Below are positions 7,428 through 15,773 of a stretch of 64,000 nucleotides of DNA, in pieces. The notes beneath the pieces are model-generated. The model saw only the letters and a list, made by a program, of their open reading frames with translations. It was not told the origin of the DNA and made no database searches. The translations under genes were made by a program, and so were the position numbers. The stretch's first letter is position 1; every line of letters begins with the position of its first letter. The DNA comes from Lacisediminihabitans sp040549465 (lineage in GTDB: Bacteria > Actinomycetota > Actinomycetes > Actinomycetales > Microbacteriaceae): the NCBI RefSeq assembly GCF_040549465.1, contig NZ_JBEPTL010000010.1, forward strand, positions 1 through 64,000, written 5' to 3'.

Positions 7428-8938
7428 GTGGTGACTCCCTTTCGTGCACGCGACGACGCGACCGAAGCGACCCGCGGAGTACCCCATCCAGCGGACTCGA
7501 GATAGGCGGCGAGACCGTGGCGACCGCCCTCTCGGCCGTAACCCGACTCCTTGTAGCCGCCGAACGGCGACGACGGGTCGAACTGGTTGAAGGTGTTCGC
7601 CCAGACCACGCCCGCGCGGAGCTTGTCCGCGACGCCGAGGATGCGGCTGCCCTTGTCGCTCCAGATGCCGGCCGACAGCCCGTACGGCGTGTTGTTCGCC
7701 TTCGAGATCGCCTCAGCCGGCGTTCGGAAGCTCAGAACGCTCAATACCGGCCCGAAGACCTCTTCACGTGCGATGCGGTGACTCGTCGACACATTGGTGA
7801 AGATGGTCGGCGCGAACCAGAAGCCGTCTTTCGGGATGGCGCATTCCGCCGTCCAGCGCTCCGCACCCTCCTGCTCGCCGATGTCGGAGAGTTCACGGAT
7901 GCGTTCGAGCTGCTCGCGCGAATTGATCGCACCGATGTCGGTGTTCTTGTCGAGCGGATCCCCCAGTCGCAGGGTCGACAGCCGTGCCTTCAGCCGGTCG
8001 ACGACCTCGTCCTGGATGTTCTCCTGCACGAGAAGCCGTGAGCCGGCGCAACAGACATGCCCCTGGTTGAAGAAGATGCCGTTGACGATGCCCTCGATGG
8101 CCTGGTCGATCGGCGCGTCGTCGAAGACGATGTTCGCTGCTTTGCCGCCGAGTTCCAACGTGAGCTTTTTGCCCGAGCCGGCCGTGGAGCGAGCGATTGC
8201 ACGCCCGACAGCCGTGGACCCCGTAAAAGCGACCTTGTTGACATCCGGATGATTGACCAGCAGCGATCCGGTGTCGCCCGCGCCCGTCACGATGTTCACG
8301 ACACCGGCAGGAAGGTCGGCCTGCTGCAGTATCTCGGCGAAGATCAGCGCCGTGAGCGGCGTCGTCTCGGCCGGCTTGATGACCACGGTATTGCCCGCGG
8401 CGAGCGCCGGCGCGATCTTCCAGGCCAGCATGAGCAGCGGGAAGTTCCACGGGATCACCTGGGCCGCGACGCCGAGCGCACGGGGGTTGGGTCCGAGACC
8501 CGCGTAGTCGAGCTTGTCGGCCCACCCTGCGTAGTAGAAGAACCAGGCCGCGACCAGCGGAACGTCGACGTCGCGGCTCTCCTTGATCGGCTTGCCGTTG
8601 TCGAGACTCTCGGCGACGGCCAGTTCGCGAGCGCGTTCCTGCACCAGGCGCGCGATCCGGAACAGGTATTTGCCACGGTCTGCCCCTGACAAGCGCGACC
8701 AGGTGCGATCGTAGGCACGACGGGCGGCGGCGACCGCGACATCCACGTCCTGGGCGTTGGCAGAAGAGATCTCGGCGATCTTCACCTCGGTCGCCGGGGA
8801 GATCGTGGAGAAGGGTGTGCCGTGGCCGTCAACGAACTTGCCGTCGATGAAGAGCCCGTAAGAGTCGCGGAGGTTGAGAATCGCCGTGGATTCGGGGGCT
8901 GGCGCGTAGTCGAGCCAGCGCTTGTCAGAAGCAGTCAT
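7424..8938 (-). CDS. Aldehyde dehydrogenase, NAD(P)-dependent
   Basis: A 504-residue full-length aldehyde dehydrogenase. Key residues are present: N165 in IPWNF, K188 in VIKPAE, the nucleotide-binding FTGSTAVG, general base E262 in LELGGK and catalytic C296 in GHVCCAGSR. The ATG at 8938 overlaps the deoC stop, so it is translated from the same message. Because deoC releases acetaldehyde, the likely job is oxidation of acetaldehyde to acetate; this is inferred from context. It is followed by an overlapping half-length paralogue. Confidence 0.92.
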   Translation of the reverse strand: MTASDKRWLDYAPAPESTAILNLRDSYGLFIDGKFVDGHGTPFSTISPATEVKIAEISSANAQDVDVAVAAARRAYDRTWSRLSGADRGKYLFRIARLVQERARELAVAESLDNGKPIKESRDVDVPLVAAWFFYYAGWADKLDYAGLGPNPRALGVAAQVIPWNFPLLMLAWKIAPALAAGNTVVIKPAETTPLTALIFAEILQQADLPAGVVNIVTGAGDTGSLLVNHPDVNKVAFTGSTAVGRAIARSTAGSGKKLTLELGGKAANIVFDDAPIDQAIEGIVNGIFFNQGHVCCAGSRLLVQENIQDEVVDRLKARLSTLRLGDPLDKNTDIGAINSREQLERIRELSDIGEQEGAERWTAECAIPKDGFWFAPTIFTNVSTSHRIAREEVFGPVLSVLSFRTPAEAISKANNTPYGLSAGIWSDKGSRILGVADKLRAGVVWANTFNQFDPSSPFGGYKESGYGREGGRHGLAAYLESAGWGTPRVASVASSRARKGVTT

Positions 8939-9942
8939 CAGTCCACCGTCACGTAGTCAGGGCCGCTGTAGTGGCCGGTTGTCAGTTTCTGTCGCTGCAG
9001 AAGCACGTCGTTGAGCAGGCTTGAGGCGCCGAAGCGGAACAGCTGCGGCTGCAGCCAGTCTTCGCCGACAGTCTCGGCCACGGTCACCAGGTATTTGATC
9101 GCGTCCTTCGAAGTACGGATGCCGCCGGCTGGCTTCACACCGATCTTCTCCCCGGTGAGGCGGTACCAGTCGTTCACGACCTGGAGCATCAACAGCGTGA
9201 CGGGCAGTGTCGCCGCCGGCGCCACCTTTCCCGTCGAGGTCTTGATGAAGTCGCCGCCGGCCAGGATCGCGAGCCAGGAGGCCCTGCGCACGTTGTCGTA
9301 GGTGGTGAGCTCTCCCGTCTCGAGGATCACCTTGAGGTGTGCATAGCTGCCGTCGTCCCGGCGGCAGGCCTCTTTGACCGCGACGATCTGGTCGAACACC
9401 ACACCGTAGCGGCCGGAGAGGAACGCACCACGGTCGATGACCATGTCGATCTCGTCCGCGCCGGCGCCGACGGCATCCTTCGTGTCGGCGAGCTTCACCG
9501 GCAGTGAGGCTCGGCCACTCGGAAATGCCGTGGCGACCGCGGCCACCTGGATCCCGCCGGACCCACCGGCAGAGCCGAGTGCTTCTGCCGCATACGGGAC
9601 CATGTCCCCGTAGACGCAGACTGCGGCCACCCGCGGTGCCGTCAGGTCGGAAGGGTCGGGCGTCATCGCCTTAGCCACCAGCGACCGTACTTTGCCAGGG
9701 GTGTCTGCACCCTCGAGCGTCGTGAGGTCGATGAGTCCGATGATCCTGTCGAGCGCCCAGGCCTTCGACGTCGTCTTGATGGATCGCGTGCCGAGGTCGG
9801 CTGCGCGGGCCTCGAGTCCGACAGCATCGACGCCCGGCAAACCGTCCAGATGCAGCTTCAGGCTCTTTTCGGTGAGCTCACCGCCGATGAGTTGGTTGGC
9901 CCTCTCGGCTGGCGCGAGCGCCACCGATTGTTCGATGGTCAT
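8938..9942 (-). CDS. deoC: Deoxyribose-phosphate aldolase
   Basis: DeoC cleaves 2-deoxyribose 5-phosphate to acetaldehyde and glyceraldehyde 3-phosphate in deoxynucleoside catabolism. This is the long (334 aa) form. D166 lies in the EIDMVID strand, the Schiff-base lysine is K234 in FIKTSTGKV, and the second lysine is K270 in GVKPAGGIR. The start overlaps the regulator stop by four bases (ATGA) and the stop overlaps the aldehyde dehydrogenase start, so the operon is tightly coupled. Confidence 0.95.
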   Translation of the reverse strand: MTIEQSVALAPAERANQLIGGELTEKSLKLHLDGLPGVDAVGLEARAADLGTRSIKTTSKAWALDRIIGLIDLTTLEGADTPGKVRSLVAKAMTPDPSDLTAPRVAAVCVYGDMVPYAAEALGSAGGSGGIQVAAVATAFPSGRASLPVKLADTKDAVGAGADEIDMVIDRGAFLSGRYGVVFDQIVAVKEACRRDDGSYAHLKVILETGELTTYDNVRRASWLAILAGGDFIKTSTGKVAPAATLPVTLLMLQVVNDWYRLTGEKIGVKPAGGIRTSKDAIKYLVTVAETVGEDWLQPQLFRFGASSLLNDVLLQRQKLTTGHYSGPDYVTVD

Positions 9943-10886
9943 TGTCTGCCTTCCTCCAGTAATGCCAGTGCCGTCGCCTCGTCGGTGACGAGAACAGTGC
10001 AGAGTGAACTGCTCGCGACCGCGCGGGCAACATGGTGTTTCGCTTCGCCGGCGATCACGGCGATGCTGGTCTGTGCTGCGCGCAACTGGGTGAGCCCGAG
10101 GCCCACCGTACGCTCGTTCAACCCCGGATCGACGATGTTGCCGTTCGCGTCGATATAGCGGCCGACCACGTCGCCAACCGCCCCTTTGCGCACCAACTCT
10201 GCCACGTCATCCGGGGTCAGGTAGCCGCTGTCGACCAGCACCGAACTGGCCGAGGCGACACCGGCGCTGTAGAGATAGGCGGATGCCGACGCTGCGCGTT
10301 CGAGAACGCCGGCGACCGTGCGGTCCGCTTCGATCGCGAGCCTGGTCTCTCGCCGCTCAAGGATCGCGGGACTCGGCAGCAGCGTCGCGTGCCCTCCGCC
10401 TTTCTGCGCGATCGTCACGGCAGTGGTCGCCGCCGTGCCCGCCCGCTTGTTGAGGCTCACGCCGCCGTTGATCTGCACCACGTCCACACCACGAGCCCAT
10501 CCCTCTGGCAGGGCTGCCGCAATGTCGTCCAGGGTTCTCCCCCAGCTCACGCCGAGGGTCTTCGGCACGGGGCGCAGCGCCTGCAGGTAGTCGGCTGCCG
10601 CTTCTGCGACTCGCAGCTGGAGAGTGGAAGCATCGGAGGGGTTCGGCACCACGATCGCATCAGCGAGGCCGAACCGCTCGCGCAGCTCACGCTCGAGCGG
10701 AAGGCGACGGGCGCGCGGGTGCACAATCTCGATGCGGATGATGCCGTGGTCCCTGGCCTGGCCGAGAAGGCGACCTACCTTCCAGCGGGTGATTCCGAGG
10801 AGGGAACCGATCTCGTCCTGGGTTTTAGCATCCTCGTAGTAGAGCTCCGCAGCGCGCACGGAGAGCATCTCGTCGCTCGCAGTCAT
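9939..10886 (-). CDS. deoR: SorC/DeoR-type transcriptional regulator of the deoxyribose operon
   Basis: About 315 residues from the ATG at 10886 (in-frame starts exist up to 10937; 10886 has GGAAAG seven bases upstream). An N-terminal helix-turn-helix (about 5-45, with DEIGSLLGITRWKVGRLL) is followed by a SorC-type sugar-phosphate-binding domain, recognisable by VSWGRTL, VVQINGG and the C-terminal NERTVGLGL region. Bacillus DeoR, which controls dra/deoC, belongs to this SorC family, and this gene overlaps deoC. Deoxyribose 5-phosphate is therefore the likely inducer. The symbol is by analogy. Confidence 0.85.
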   Translation of the reverse strand: MTASDEMLSVRAAELYYEDAKTQDEIGSLLGITRWKVGRLLGQARDHGIIRIEIVHPRARRLPLERELRERFGLADAIVVPNPSDASTLQLRVAEAAADYLQALRPVPKTLGVSWGRTLDDIAAALPEGWARGVDVVQINGGVSLNKRAGTAATTAVTIAQKGGGHATLLPSPAILERRETRLAIEADRTVAGVLERAASASAYLYSAGVASASSVLVDSGYLTPDDVAELVRKGAVGDVVGRYIDANGNIVDPGLNERTVGLGLTQLRAAQTSIAVIAGEAKHHVARAVASSSLCTVLVTDEATALALLEEGRQ

Positions 10887-10952
10887 GCTCGTGCTTTCCA
10901 TCGGCTCCAGCCTAAGCGTGGCATCGATGCGGAGCAACGAATGTTGATCTCT

Positions 10953-10966
10953 TGCTCAGATGAGCA
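10953..10966. promoter_or_regulatory. Candidate operator of the deo operon
   Basis: TGCTCAGATGAGCA is a perfect 6-bp inverted repeat with a 2-bp centre, about 70 bp upstream of the regulator start. Its TGnnCA-N2-TGnnCA form resembles SorC-family half sites. Autoregulation is inferred. Confidence 0.45.
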
Positions 10967-10999
10967 GCGACTGCGACTGGCCATGCGCATCCGAGCGGG

Positions 11000-11485
11000 T
11001 CAACCGGGAGTGCCGCCGAACCTGTCGTCGGATTCGGGACTACCGACCTCGTCGGTCGAGGGCAGGGCCGTCCAGCCAACAGGGTGTCCACGCAACAGTT
11101 CTTCGAGCCTGTCGAGTCTCGTCTCCCATGCGTCGCGGACGGGGCCAGCAAAAGCGCGCTCCATATCGAGCCTCACGCGCAGCCGCAGCAGAGTTCCGCT
11201 CCCCCGCAACCCGCCCTCCACGGTGGTGAGAGCAAACTCGATCAGGCCGTGGTCGTCGGTCTGCACCGACAGGGCGGTCGGCGCATCCAGGTCCACGATG
11301 ATTCCCGCCGTCGGCGGCTGGGCATCGGGCCCGAGCCATTCGAGATCGTAGCGCCCGCCAGAGACCGGCTCCACGATCGCCTGGGCGAGCCAACCGACCA
11401 CCAGGTCCGGCTCGACGAGGGCGTCGAAAACGATGACCCTCGGCAGGTCGATTTCGCGCTCGAACAACAGGTCTGAGGCTGACAC
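11000..11485 (-). CDS. SRPBCC-fold (AHSA1-like) protein
   Basis: A 161-residue protein of the START/SRPBCC superfamily: N-terminal LFEREIDLPRVIVFDAL, the VVGWLAQ segment, GGRYDLEWLG and a long C-terminal helix (DAWETRLDRLEELLRG) typical of the ligand-binding cavity fold. AHSA1-like members often accompany ArsR regulators, but none is seen here. The last 25 residues are a low-complexity extension. No catalytic residues can be assigned; ligand unknown. Confidence 0.8.
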   Translation of the reverse strand: MSASDLLFEREIDLPRVIVFDALVEPDLVVGWLAQAIVEPVSGGRYDLEWLGPDAQPPTAGIIVDLDAPTALSVQTDDHGLIEFALTTVEGGLRGSGTLLRLRVRLDMERAFAGPVRDAWETRLDRLEELLRGHPVGWTALPSTDEVGSPESDDRFGGTPG

Positions 11486-11527
11486 GGCAGCAACTCTACG
11501 CCCGGCTGCTTCCCATAAGCTTTGAGC

Positions 11528-11691
11528 ATGGTGACGAACTTCGGCGGTGTCGCTGGCCGCACCGTCCGCAATCGGGAACCCGTCTATCTCGACATCGTGG
11601 CCGGCGTGATCATCAGCCGTTCACGGGGATTGTCGCCATCTTCGTCTTCTACTACGTGATTCTCTTCATCGCATCAAGGACTGTCTCGTGA
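11528..11691 (+). pseudogene. Small membrane protein gene with a single-base frameshift
   Basis: An ATG at 11528 opens a frame reading MVTNFGGVAGRTVRN...VYLDIVAGVII up to about 11614. One base off, the sequence continues as QPFTGIVAIFVFYYVILFIA and ends at the TGA at 11689-11691. Restoring one C near 11614 gives a protein of about 54 residues with one or two membrane segments. The TGA overlaps the GTG start of the ROK gene (GTGA), as expected for a real, coupled upstream gene. This is either a sequencing error or a true frameshift. The Shine-Dalgarno is poor. Confidence 0.5.
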
Positions 11692-12620
11692 CCCTGAATT
11701 TCGCCATCGCCATCGATCTCGGCGGCACCAAAGTCGAGGCAGCACTCGTCGATCCTGCCGGCGGCGTGCTGGCGAACAGTCGTTTTCGCGCGCCGACCGG
11801 ACCGGGCCGAAGTTCGGAACAGCTCGCGGCGTCAGTGGATGAGGTTGTCGCCAGGGTGCTCGCCACCGTGCCCTCCGGCGCCACCCTGATCGGCGCCGGC
11901 GTGGGATCAGCCGGACCGATCAACGAGGCTGAAGGCCGGGTCTCGCCACTCAACCTGCCTGTGTGGCGGGACTACCCGCTACGCGACCAGGTGATCGCCG
12001 CGCTGCCCGACATCCCGGTCACCCTCAGGATGGACGGCCTCTGCATCGCCCTCGCCGAGCACTGGGTGGGCGCCGGTCGCGGCTACGACAACGTCATGGG
12101 CATGATCGTCTCCACCGGGGTCGGCGGCGGTCTCATCCTGCACGGCAACACGGTGTCGGGACCCACCGGAAACGCCGGCCATATCGGCCATGTCGAAGTC
12201 GCCGGCTTCGACGATCCATGCCCGTGTGGCGGAATCGGCTGCGTCGAGGCGATCGCCTCCGGACCGCACACCGTCGCCTGGGCGCGTCGACAGGGCTGGA
12301 CGGGCAGCACCGGCGAAGAACTCAGCGCGAGCTACCGTGCGGGCGATGCCATTGCCGCCGCAGCCGTCGAACGCTCTGGGCGCGCCATCGGCCAGGGCAT
12401 CGCCTCCGCCACGGCCCTTGTCGACCTCGATATCGTGGCGATCGGAGGCGGGTTCTCCCAGGTGACCCCCGATCTCTTCGATCACATGCGCACGGCCGTG
12501 GCAACCCGCACACAGTTCGCCTTCGTCACGAAGGTGAAGATCGTGCCATCCGGCCTGTCGAGCGACGGACCACTGATCGGTGCCGCAGCGCTCGTGCACC
12601 GTGCAGACGTGGTCGTCTAG
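11688..12620 (+). CDS. ROK family sugar kinase (glucokinase-like)
   Basis: A 310-residue ROK protein that probably phosphorylates glucose or an N-acetyl-hexosamine. The phosphate-binding loop DLGGTK is at 10-15, the catalytic-base region is RMDG near D116, and a second nucleotide motif is STGVGGGLI. The ROK zinc site is formed by H165/H168 and C178, C180 and C185 (CPCGGIGC). No helix-turn-helix is present, so it is a kinase, not a repressor. The GTG start overlaps the stop of the preceding small membrane gene. It converges with the MFS gene, the stops being 2 bp apart. Confidence 0.88.
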   Translation: MTLNFAIAIDLGGTKVEAALVDPAGGVLANSRFRAPTGPGRSSEQLAASVDEVVARVLATVPSGATLIGAGVGSAGPINEAEGRVSPLNLPVWRDYPLRDQVIAALPDIPVTLRMDGLCIALAEHWVGAGRGYDNVMGMIVSTGVGGGLILHGNTVSGPTGNAGHIGHVEVAGFDDPCPCGGIGCVEAIASGPHTVAWARRQGWTGSTGEELSASYRAGDAIAAAAVERSGRAIGQGIASATALVDLDIVAIGGGFSQVTPDLFDHMRTAVATRTQFAFVTKVKIVPSGLSSDGPLIGAAALVHRADVVV

Positions 12621-12622
12621 CG

Positions 12623-13858
12623 CTAGAGACGAGCCATGTCGTCTTCGACGTAGGTGGGCTTCGCGAGGCGCGAGGCGGGAATGGTGACGGCGAGTGCCGT
12701 GACGATCAGCAGGATGAGCGCCCCGGTCCAGCCACCGGTGAGACCGTGCAGCAGGGCGACAAGCAGCGGGCCGAGTGCACCGAGCGTGTAACCGATCGTC
12801 TGCACGAAACCACTCAGGGCCACGGAACCCTCGTGCGTTCTCGAACGCAGGTTGATCAGCGTGAGGGCCGCGGGGAACAGCAGTGGACCGGCGCCGATGA
12901 GCACCACCCAGAGCCACGGAACCGCGGTCGGCGCAAATAGCAGCCCGAGGTAGCCGAGGACGAAGAAGGCGATGCCGCTCTGGATGACCCAGCCGACGTT
13001 CCTGAGCCGTGCCGTGAGCAGCGGGATGATGAGCGCCGCCGGAAGCCCGATCACGCTGTATAGGCCGAGCAGCGCTCCGGCCTGCACCGGAGTCACACCG
13101 GTCAAGTCGATGAGAAGTTGCGGCAGCCAGGCGAAGGCCGAGTAAGCGTGGAAGGACGAGAGGGCGAAGACGACGGCGATCGTCCACGCGGTCTTCGAGT
13201 GCCAGATCCGGCCGATCGCGTCGACCGGCGGCTCCTCGATCTCCGGGGCATGGTCGAGGAGTGCGGCCGCGCGCTCGCGGCGATGACGCAACAGCACGGT
13301 CACCCACGGAACGAGGGCGACCAGCGCCATGATCGACCAGACGGCCAGCGACATCCGCCATCCGACAGAATCGGCGATCGGTGCCGTGAGCGCCGCGGTG
13401 ACGGCGGTGCCGATGGAGAGCAGCGTCACGTAGAGCGAGGTGATGAGGCCGATGCGGTCGGGGAAGTAGCGCTTGACGATGGGCGGGAGAAGCACGTTGC
13501 CCGTGCCAGCTCCGACCAGGGCGATGAGGCTTCCGATCAGCAGCACGGCATAGTTCGCCGACACCGATCGGAGTAGCTGGCCGCCAATCATGGCCAGGAG
13601 CGCAAGCACGAGCAGGCGCTCGAGGCCGACCCGCTTGGCGATCAGCGCGCCGAACAGCGCCGACAGCGCGAAGGCGATCGGAGGCACAGCGCCGAGCACG
13701 CCGAGCTCCACGCTGTCGAGGTGGATGTCGACGTCGATCTCCGAGACGATCGGCGAGATCACCGCGACCGCCGTGCGGAGGTTGAGTGCGACGAGAAGGA
13801 TCCCGACAAGGGCGACGGTGCGGCCCGCCCACAGAGGCAGCGGGCGGGAGTCAGACAT
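12623..13858 (-). CDS. MFS transporter, cyanate/nitroimidazole (CynX/NimT) type
   Basis: A 411-residue carrier with twelve predicted membrane helices, beginning MSDSRPLPLWAGRTVALVGILL. The first helix pair with LRTAVAVISPIVSEI and the GALIAKRVG loop after helix 2 resemble the CynX/NimT (YeaN) branch of the major facilitator superfamily. A long cytoplasmic loop (RHRRERAAALLDHAPEIEEP) divides the halves. The ATG at 13858 or 13867 may be used. Substrate unknown; anions and small aromatics are known for the family. Confidence 0.82.
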   Translation of the reverse strand: MSDSRPLPLWAGRTVALVGILLVALNLRTAVAVISPIVSEIDVDIHLDSVELGVLGAVPPIAFALSALFGALIAKRVGLERLLVLALLAMIGGQLLRSVSANYAVLLIGSLIALVGAGTGNVLLPPIVKRYFPDRIGLITSLYVTLLSIGTAVTAALTAPIADSVGWRMSLAVWSIMALVALVPWVTVLLRHRRERAAALLDHAPEIEEPPVDAIGRIWHSKTAWTIAVVFALSSFHAYSAFAWLPQLLIDLTGVTPVQAGALLGLYSVIGLPAALIIPLLTARLRNVGWVIQSGIAFFVLGYLGLLFAPTAVPWLWVVLIGAGPLLFPAALTLINLRSRTHEGSVALSGFVQTIGYTLGALGPLLVALLHGLTGGWTGALILLIVTALAVTIPASRLAKPTYVEDDMARL

Positions 13859-13906
13859 TTTCACCATTCTATCGACGGGCAACCTTTGGCCTGACGGAGG
13901 TCGTTG

Positions 13907-13993
13907 GTGAACGACATTTCTCAGCACCTGCCACTGAGCCAGCGGGCGAAGGCGTTGATCCTCTTCCTCTACGGACGAACCCGACGGGTTTAG
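13907..13993 (+). CDS. Candidate 28-residue small protein with a strong ribosome-binding site
   Basis: A GTG at 13907 opens VNDISQHLPLSQRAKALILF then LYGRTRRV and a TAG. GGAGG ends six bases before the GTG, a near-ideal site. The peptide is amphipathic with a basic tail. It lies between the divergent MFS start and the end of ribF, whose stop it overlaps. Without comparison to relatives it could be chance. Confidence 0.35.
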   Translation: MNDISQHLPLSQRAKALILFLYGRTRRV

Positions 13994-14946
13994 CGCGCCG
14001 CCTTCGGTCGCGCGGGCACCTGCAGTATTTCGCGCACCCGCTCCTCATCACGGCCGATCTGCGCTACGAGCTCGTCGATGGTGGAGAACTTGACCATGCC
14101 GCGGATGAACTCCACGAATGACACCTCGACGGTCGCCCCGTAGAGGTCCAGAGTCTCATCCAGAATGTGCGCCTCGACCTGCTTCTCCGGCACTCCGACA
14201 AAGGTGGGGTTGTTGCCGACGGAGACGGCGGCGGGCATCGTTCTGTCATCGACAGTGGCGTAGGCGGCATACACCCCATCCGCAGGGATAAAGCCTTCGA
14301 GAGCGGCGGACAGGTTGGCCGTCGGGTAGCCCAGTTCACGTCCACGCTGTTCGCCGTGCACGATCTCGCCGCGCACCGAAGGACGGCGCTCGAGGAGCTT
14401 CGCGGCTTCGTCGACGCGGCCCTCAGAGAGCAGGTCGCGGATCCAGGTAGACGAGATGGCACGATCGCCCTCCGGGCGCACGGGTTCGATGATCCGCACC
14501 TCGAAGTCGTGGGCGCCCCCCTGCTCGATCAGCAGGTCGACGTTGCCCCGCCCACCCTGGCCGAAGCGGAAGTCGGAACCGACGAAGACGAGTCGCGCGT
14601 GCACGGCATCGACCAGCACCCGCTGGATGAACTCCTCGGGGCTCAGCCGACTGAACTCCCTGGTGAAAGCGACCATCACGACGGCATCGACACCGGTACT
14701 CTCCAGCACCTCACGCTTCTGGGCGTTGCTCGTGAGACTTACCGGTACCCTGTCGGGGTTGAGCAGGGCGAGCGGATGCCTGTCGAAGGTGAGCACGGTC
14801 GACACGAGTTCCGCGGCCTCCGCCGCTTCGCGCAACTGCCTGATCACGCGGCGATGGCCGGCGTGCACGCCGTCGAACTTGCCGATGGTGACCGCAGCTG
14901 GACCGAAGTCTCCCGGCAGATCCTCGAGAGAACTGTAGAACCGCAT
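13990..14946 (-). CDS. ribF: Bifunctional riboflavin kinase / FAD synthetase
   Basis: RibF makes FMN from riboflavin and FAD from FMN. The adenylyltransferase half has GKFDGVHAGH (22-31) and the STWIRDLL motif (166-173). The C-terminal flavokinase domain starts near 185 with GEQRGRELGYPTANL. The length of 318 aa is normal. In many bacteria ribF follows truB directly; here two small membrane proteins lie between them, all on one strand with very short gaps (2 to 11 bp), so they are probably one transcript. Confidence 0.95.
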   Translation of the reverse strand: MRFYSSLEDLPGDFGPAAVTIGKFDGVHAGHRRVIRQLREAAEAAELVSTVLTFDRHPLALLNPDRVPVSLTSNAQKREVLESTGVDAVVMVAFTREFSRLSPEEFIQRVLVDAVHARLVFVGSDFRFGQGGRGNVDLLIEQGGAHDFEVRIIEPVRPEGDRAISSTWIRDLLSEGRVDEAAKLLERRPSVRGEIVHGEQRGRELGYPTANLSAALEGFIPADGVYAAYATVDDRTMPAAVSVGNNPTFVGVPEKQVEAHILDETLDLYGATVEVSFVEFIRGMVKFSTIDELVAQIGRDEERVREILQVPARPKAAR

Positions 14947-14947
14947 C

Positions 14948-15394
14948 TCAGGCCGCCTCAGCGACCGCGACGGGTCGACGACGGTAGAGCCACAGCATGC
15001 CGAGGATCGGAAGCACCAGCGGGATCAGCAGGTAGCCGAGACCGTAGGCCGACCACACTGTAGCCTCCCGGCCGAACGGGTTGATGCTGTGCAGGCCGAG
15101 AACGGCAGGGGCCGCAACGCTGATGGTGCCGACGACCAGCACACCGAGCAGCTCGAAGCCGATCGTGTACCAGGCGATGCGATACCAGGTGTCCCCCGGC
15201 ATGAGCAACGCGACGGTTGCGAAGATGTAGACGACCGCCGAGATGGCAGAAAGCGTGAAGGCGATCGGAGCCTCGCCAAAACGGTCGATGATCTGGAAGA
15301 CCGAGCGTCCAGTTGCGGCCAGCGCGAGGATCCCGTAGACCGCGACGAGTACACGCCCGATGCCCACAGCGCGGGAAGAGGTAGTTGTTGCCAT
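14948..15394 (-). CDS. Four-helix integral membrane protein
   Basis: 148 residues with hydrophobic segments at about 12-32, 43-64, 71-95 and 118-138, ending in a basic/Ala tail (RRRPVAVAEAA). It stops 2 bp before the ribF start and starts 10 bp after the next membrane gene, so it belongs to the truB-ribF transcript. Function unknown; no transporter or enzyme motif is visible. Confidence 0.7.
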   Translation of the reverse strand: MATTTSSRAVGIGRVLVAVYGILALAATGRSVFQIIDRFGEAPIAFTLSAISAVVYIFATVALLMPGDTWYRIAWYTIGFELLGVLVVGTISVAAPAVLGLHSINPFGREATVWSAYGLGYLLIPLVLPILGMLWLYRRRPVAVAEAA

Positions 15395-15404
15395 CAGATC
15401 AAGA

Positions 15405-15773
15405 TTAGGCCACCTGGAGGGCCCAGATTTGATACATGCGGTAGACCATCACGGCGATAGCAAGGCAGACGACCCCCAGCACGACGGTGCTCCACCGATT
15501 GCGCTCGATCAGTGCCCAGAAGCCGGCCAGCGGCGGTAGCACGAGTGCGGAGATCAGATAGATGTAGAACTCGGGAAGGCTGCCGGTCGGCGGGTTGCCG
15601 GCCAGCGGAGCGACGATCGCCACCACCAGTTGCGCGATCAGCAGCACCTCGACGAGGAGGGTGGCCCCCAGGCTGTAATCGTTGGGAGTGCGACCGACCA
15701 GACCGAGCACCAGGCAGAGCAGGGCCGCCAGAACGGCTACCGCCACCTGCAACCAGGTGAACCACTCGATCAC
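15405..15773 (-). CDS. Four-helix integral membrane protein
   Basis: 122 residues with hydrophobic segments at about 5-26, 37-58, 69-88 and 93-112. The ATG at 15773 overlaps the truB stop by four bases (ATGA), which indicates translational coupling with truB. No family was recognised with confidence. Its pairing with the following four-helix protein suggests the two act together in the membrane. Confidence 0.7.
   Translation of the reverse strand: MIEWFTWLQVAVAVLAALLCLVLGLVGRTPNDYSLGATLLVEVLLIAQLVVAIVAPLAGNPPTGSLPEFYIYLISALVLPPLAGFWALIERNRWSTVVLGVVCLAIAVMVYRMYQIWALQVA

Noticed and set aside
11979..13832. A 617-codon minus-strand frame over the MFS and ROK genes
   Set aside because: Shifted-frame shadow; Arg/His/Pro-rich with no domain, while both real genes have full motif sets.
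13990..14946. FMN riboswitch expected near ribF
   Set aside because: ribF is inside the truB transcript with a 2-bp gap to the upstream gene; no space or conserved elements for an RFN aptamer are seen.
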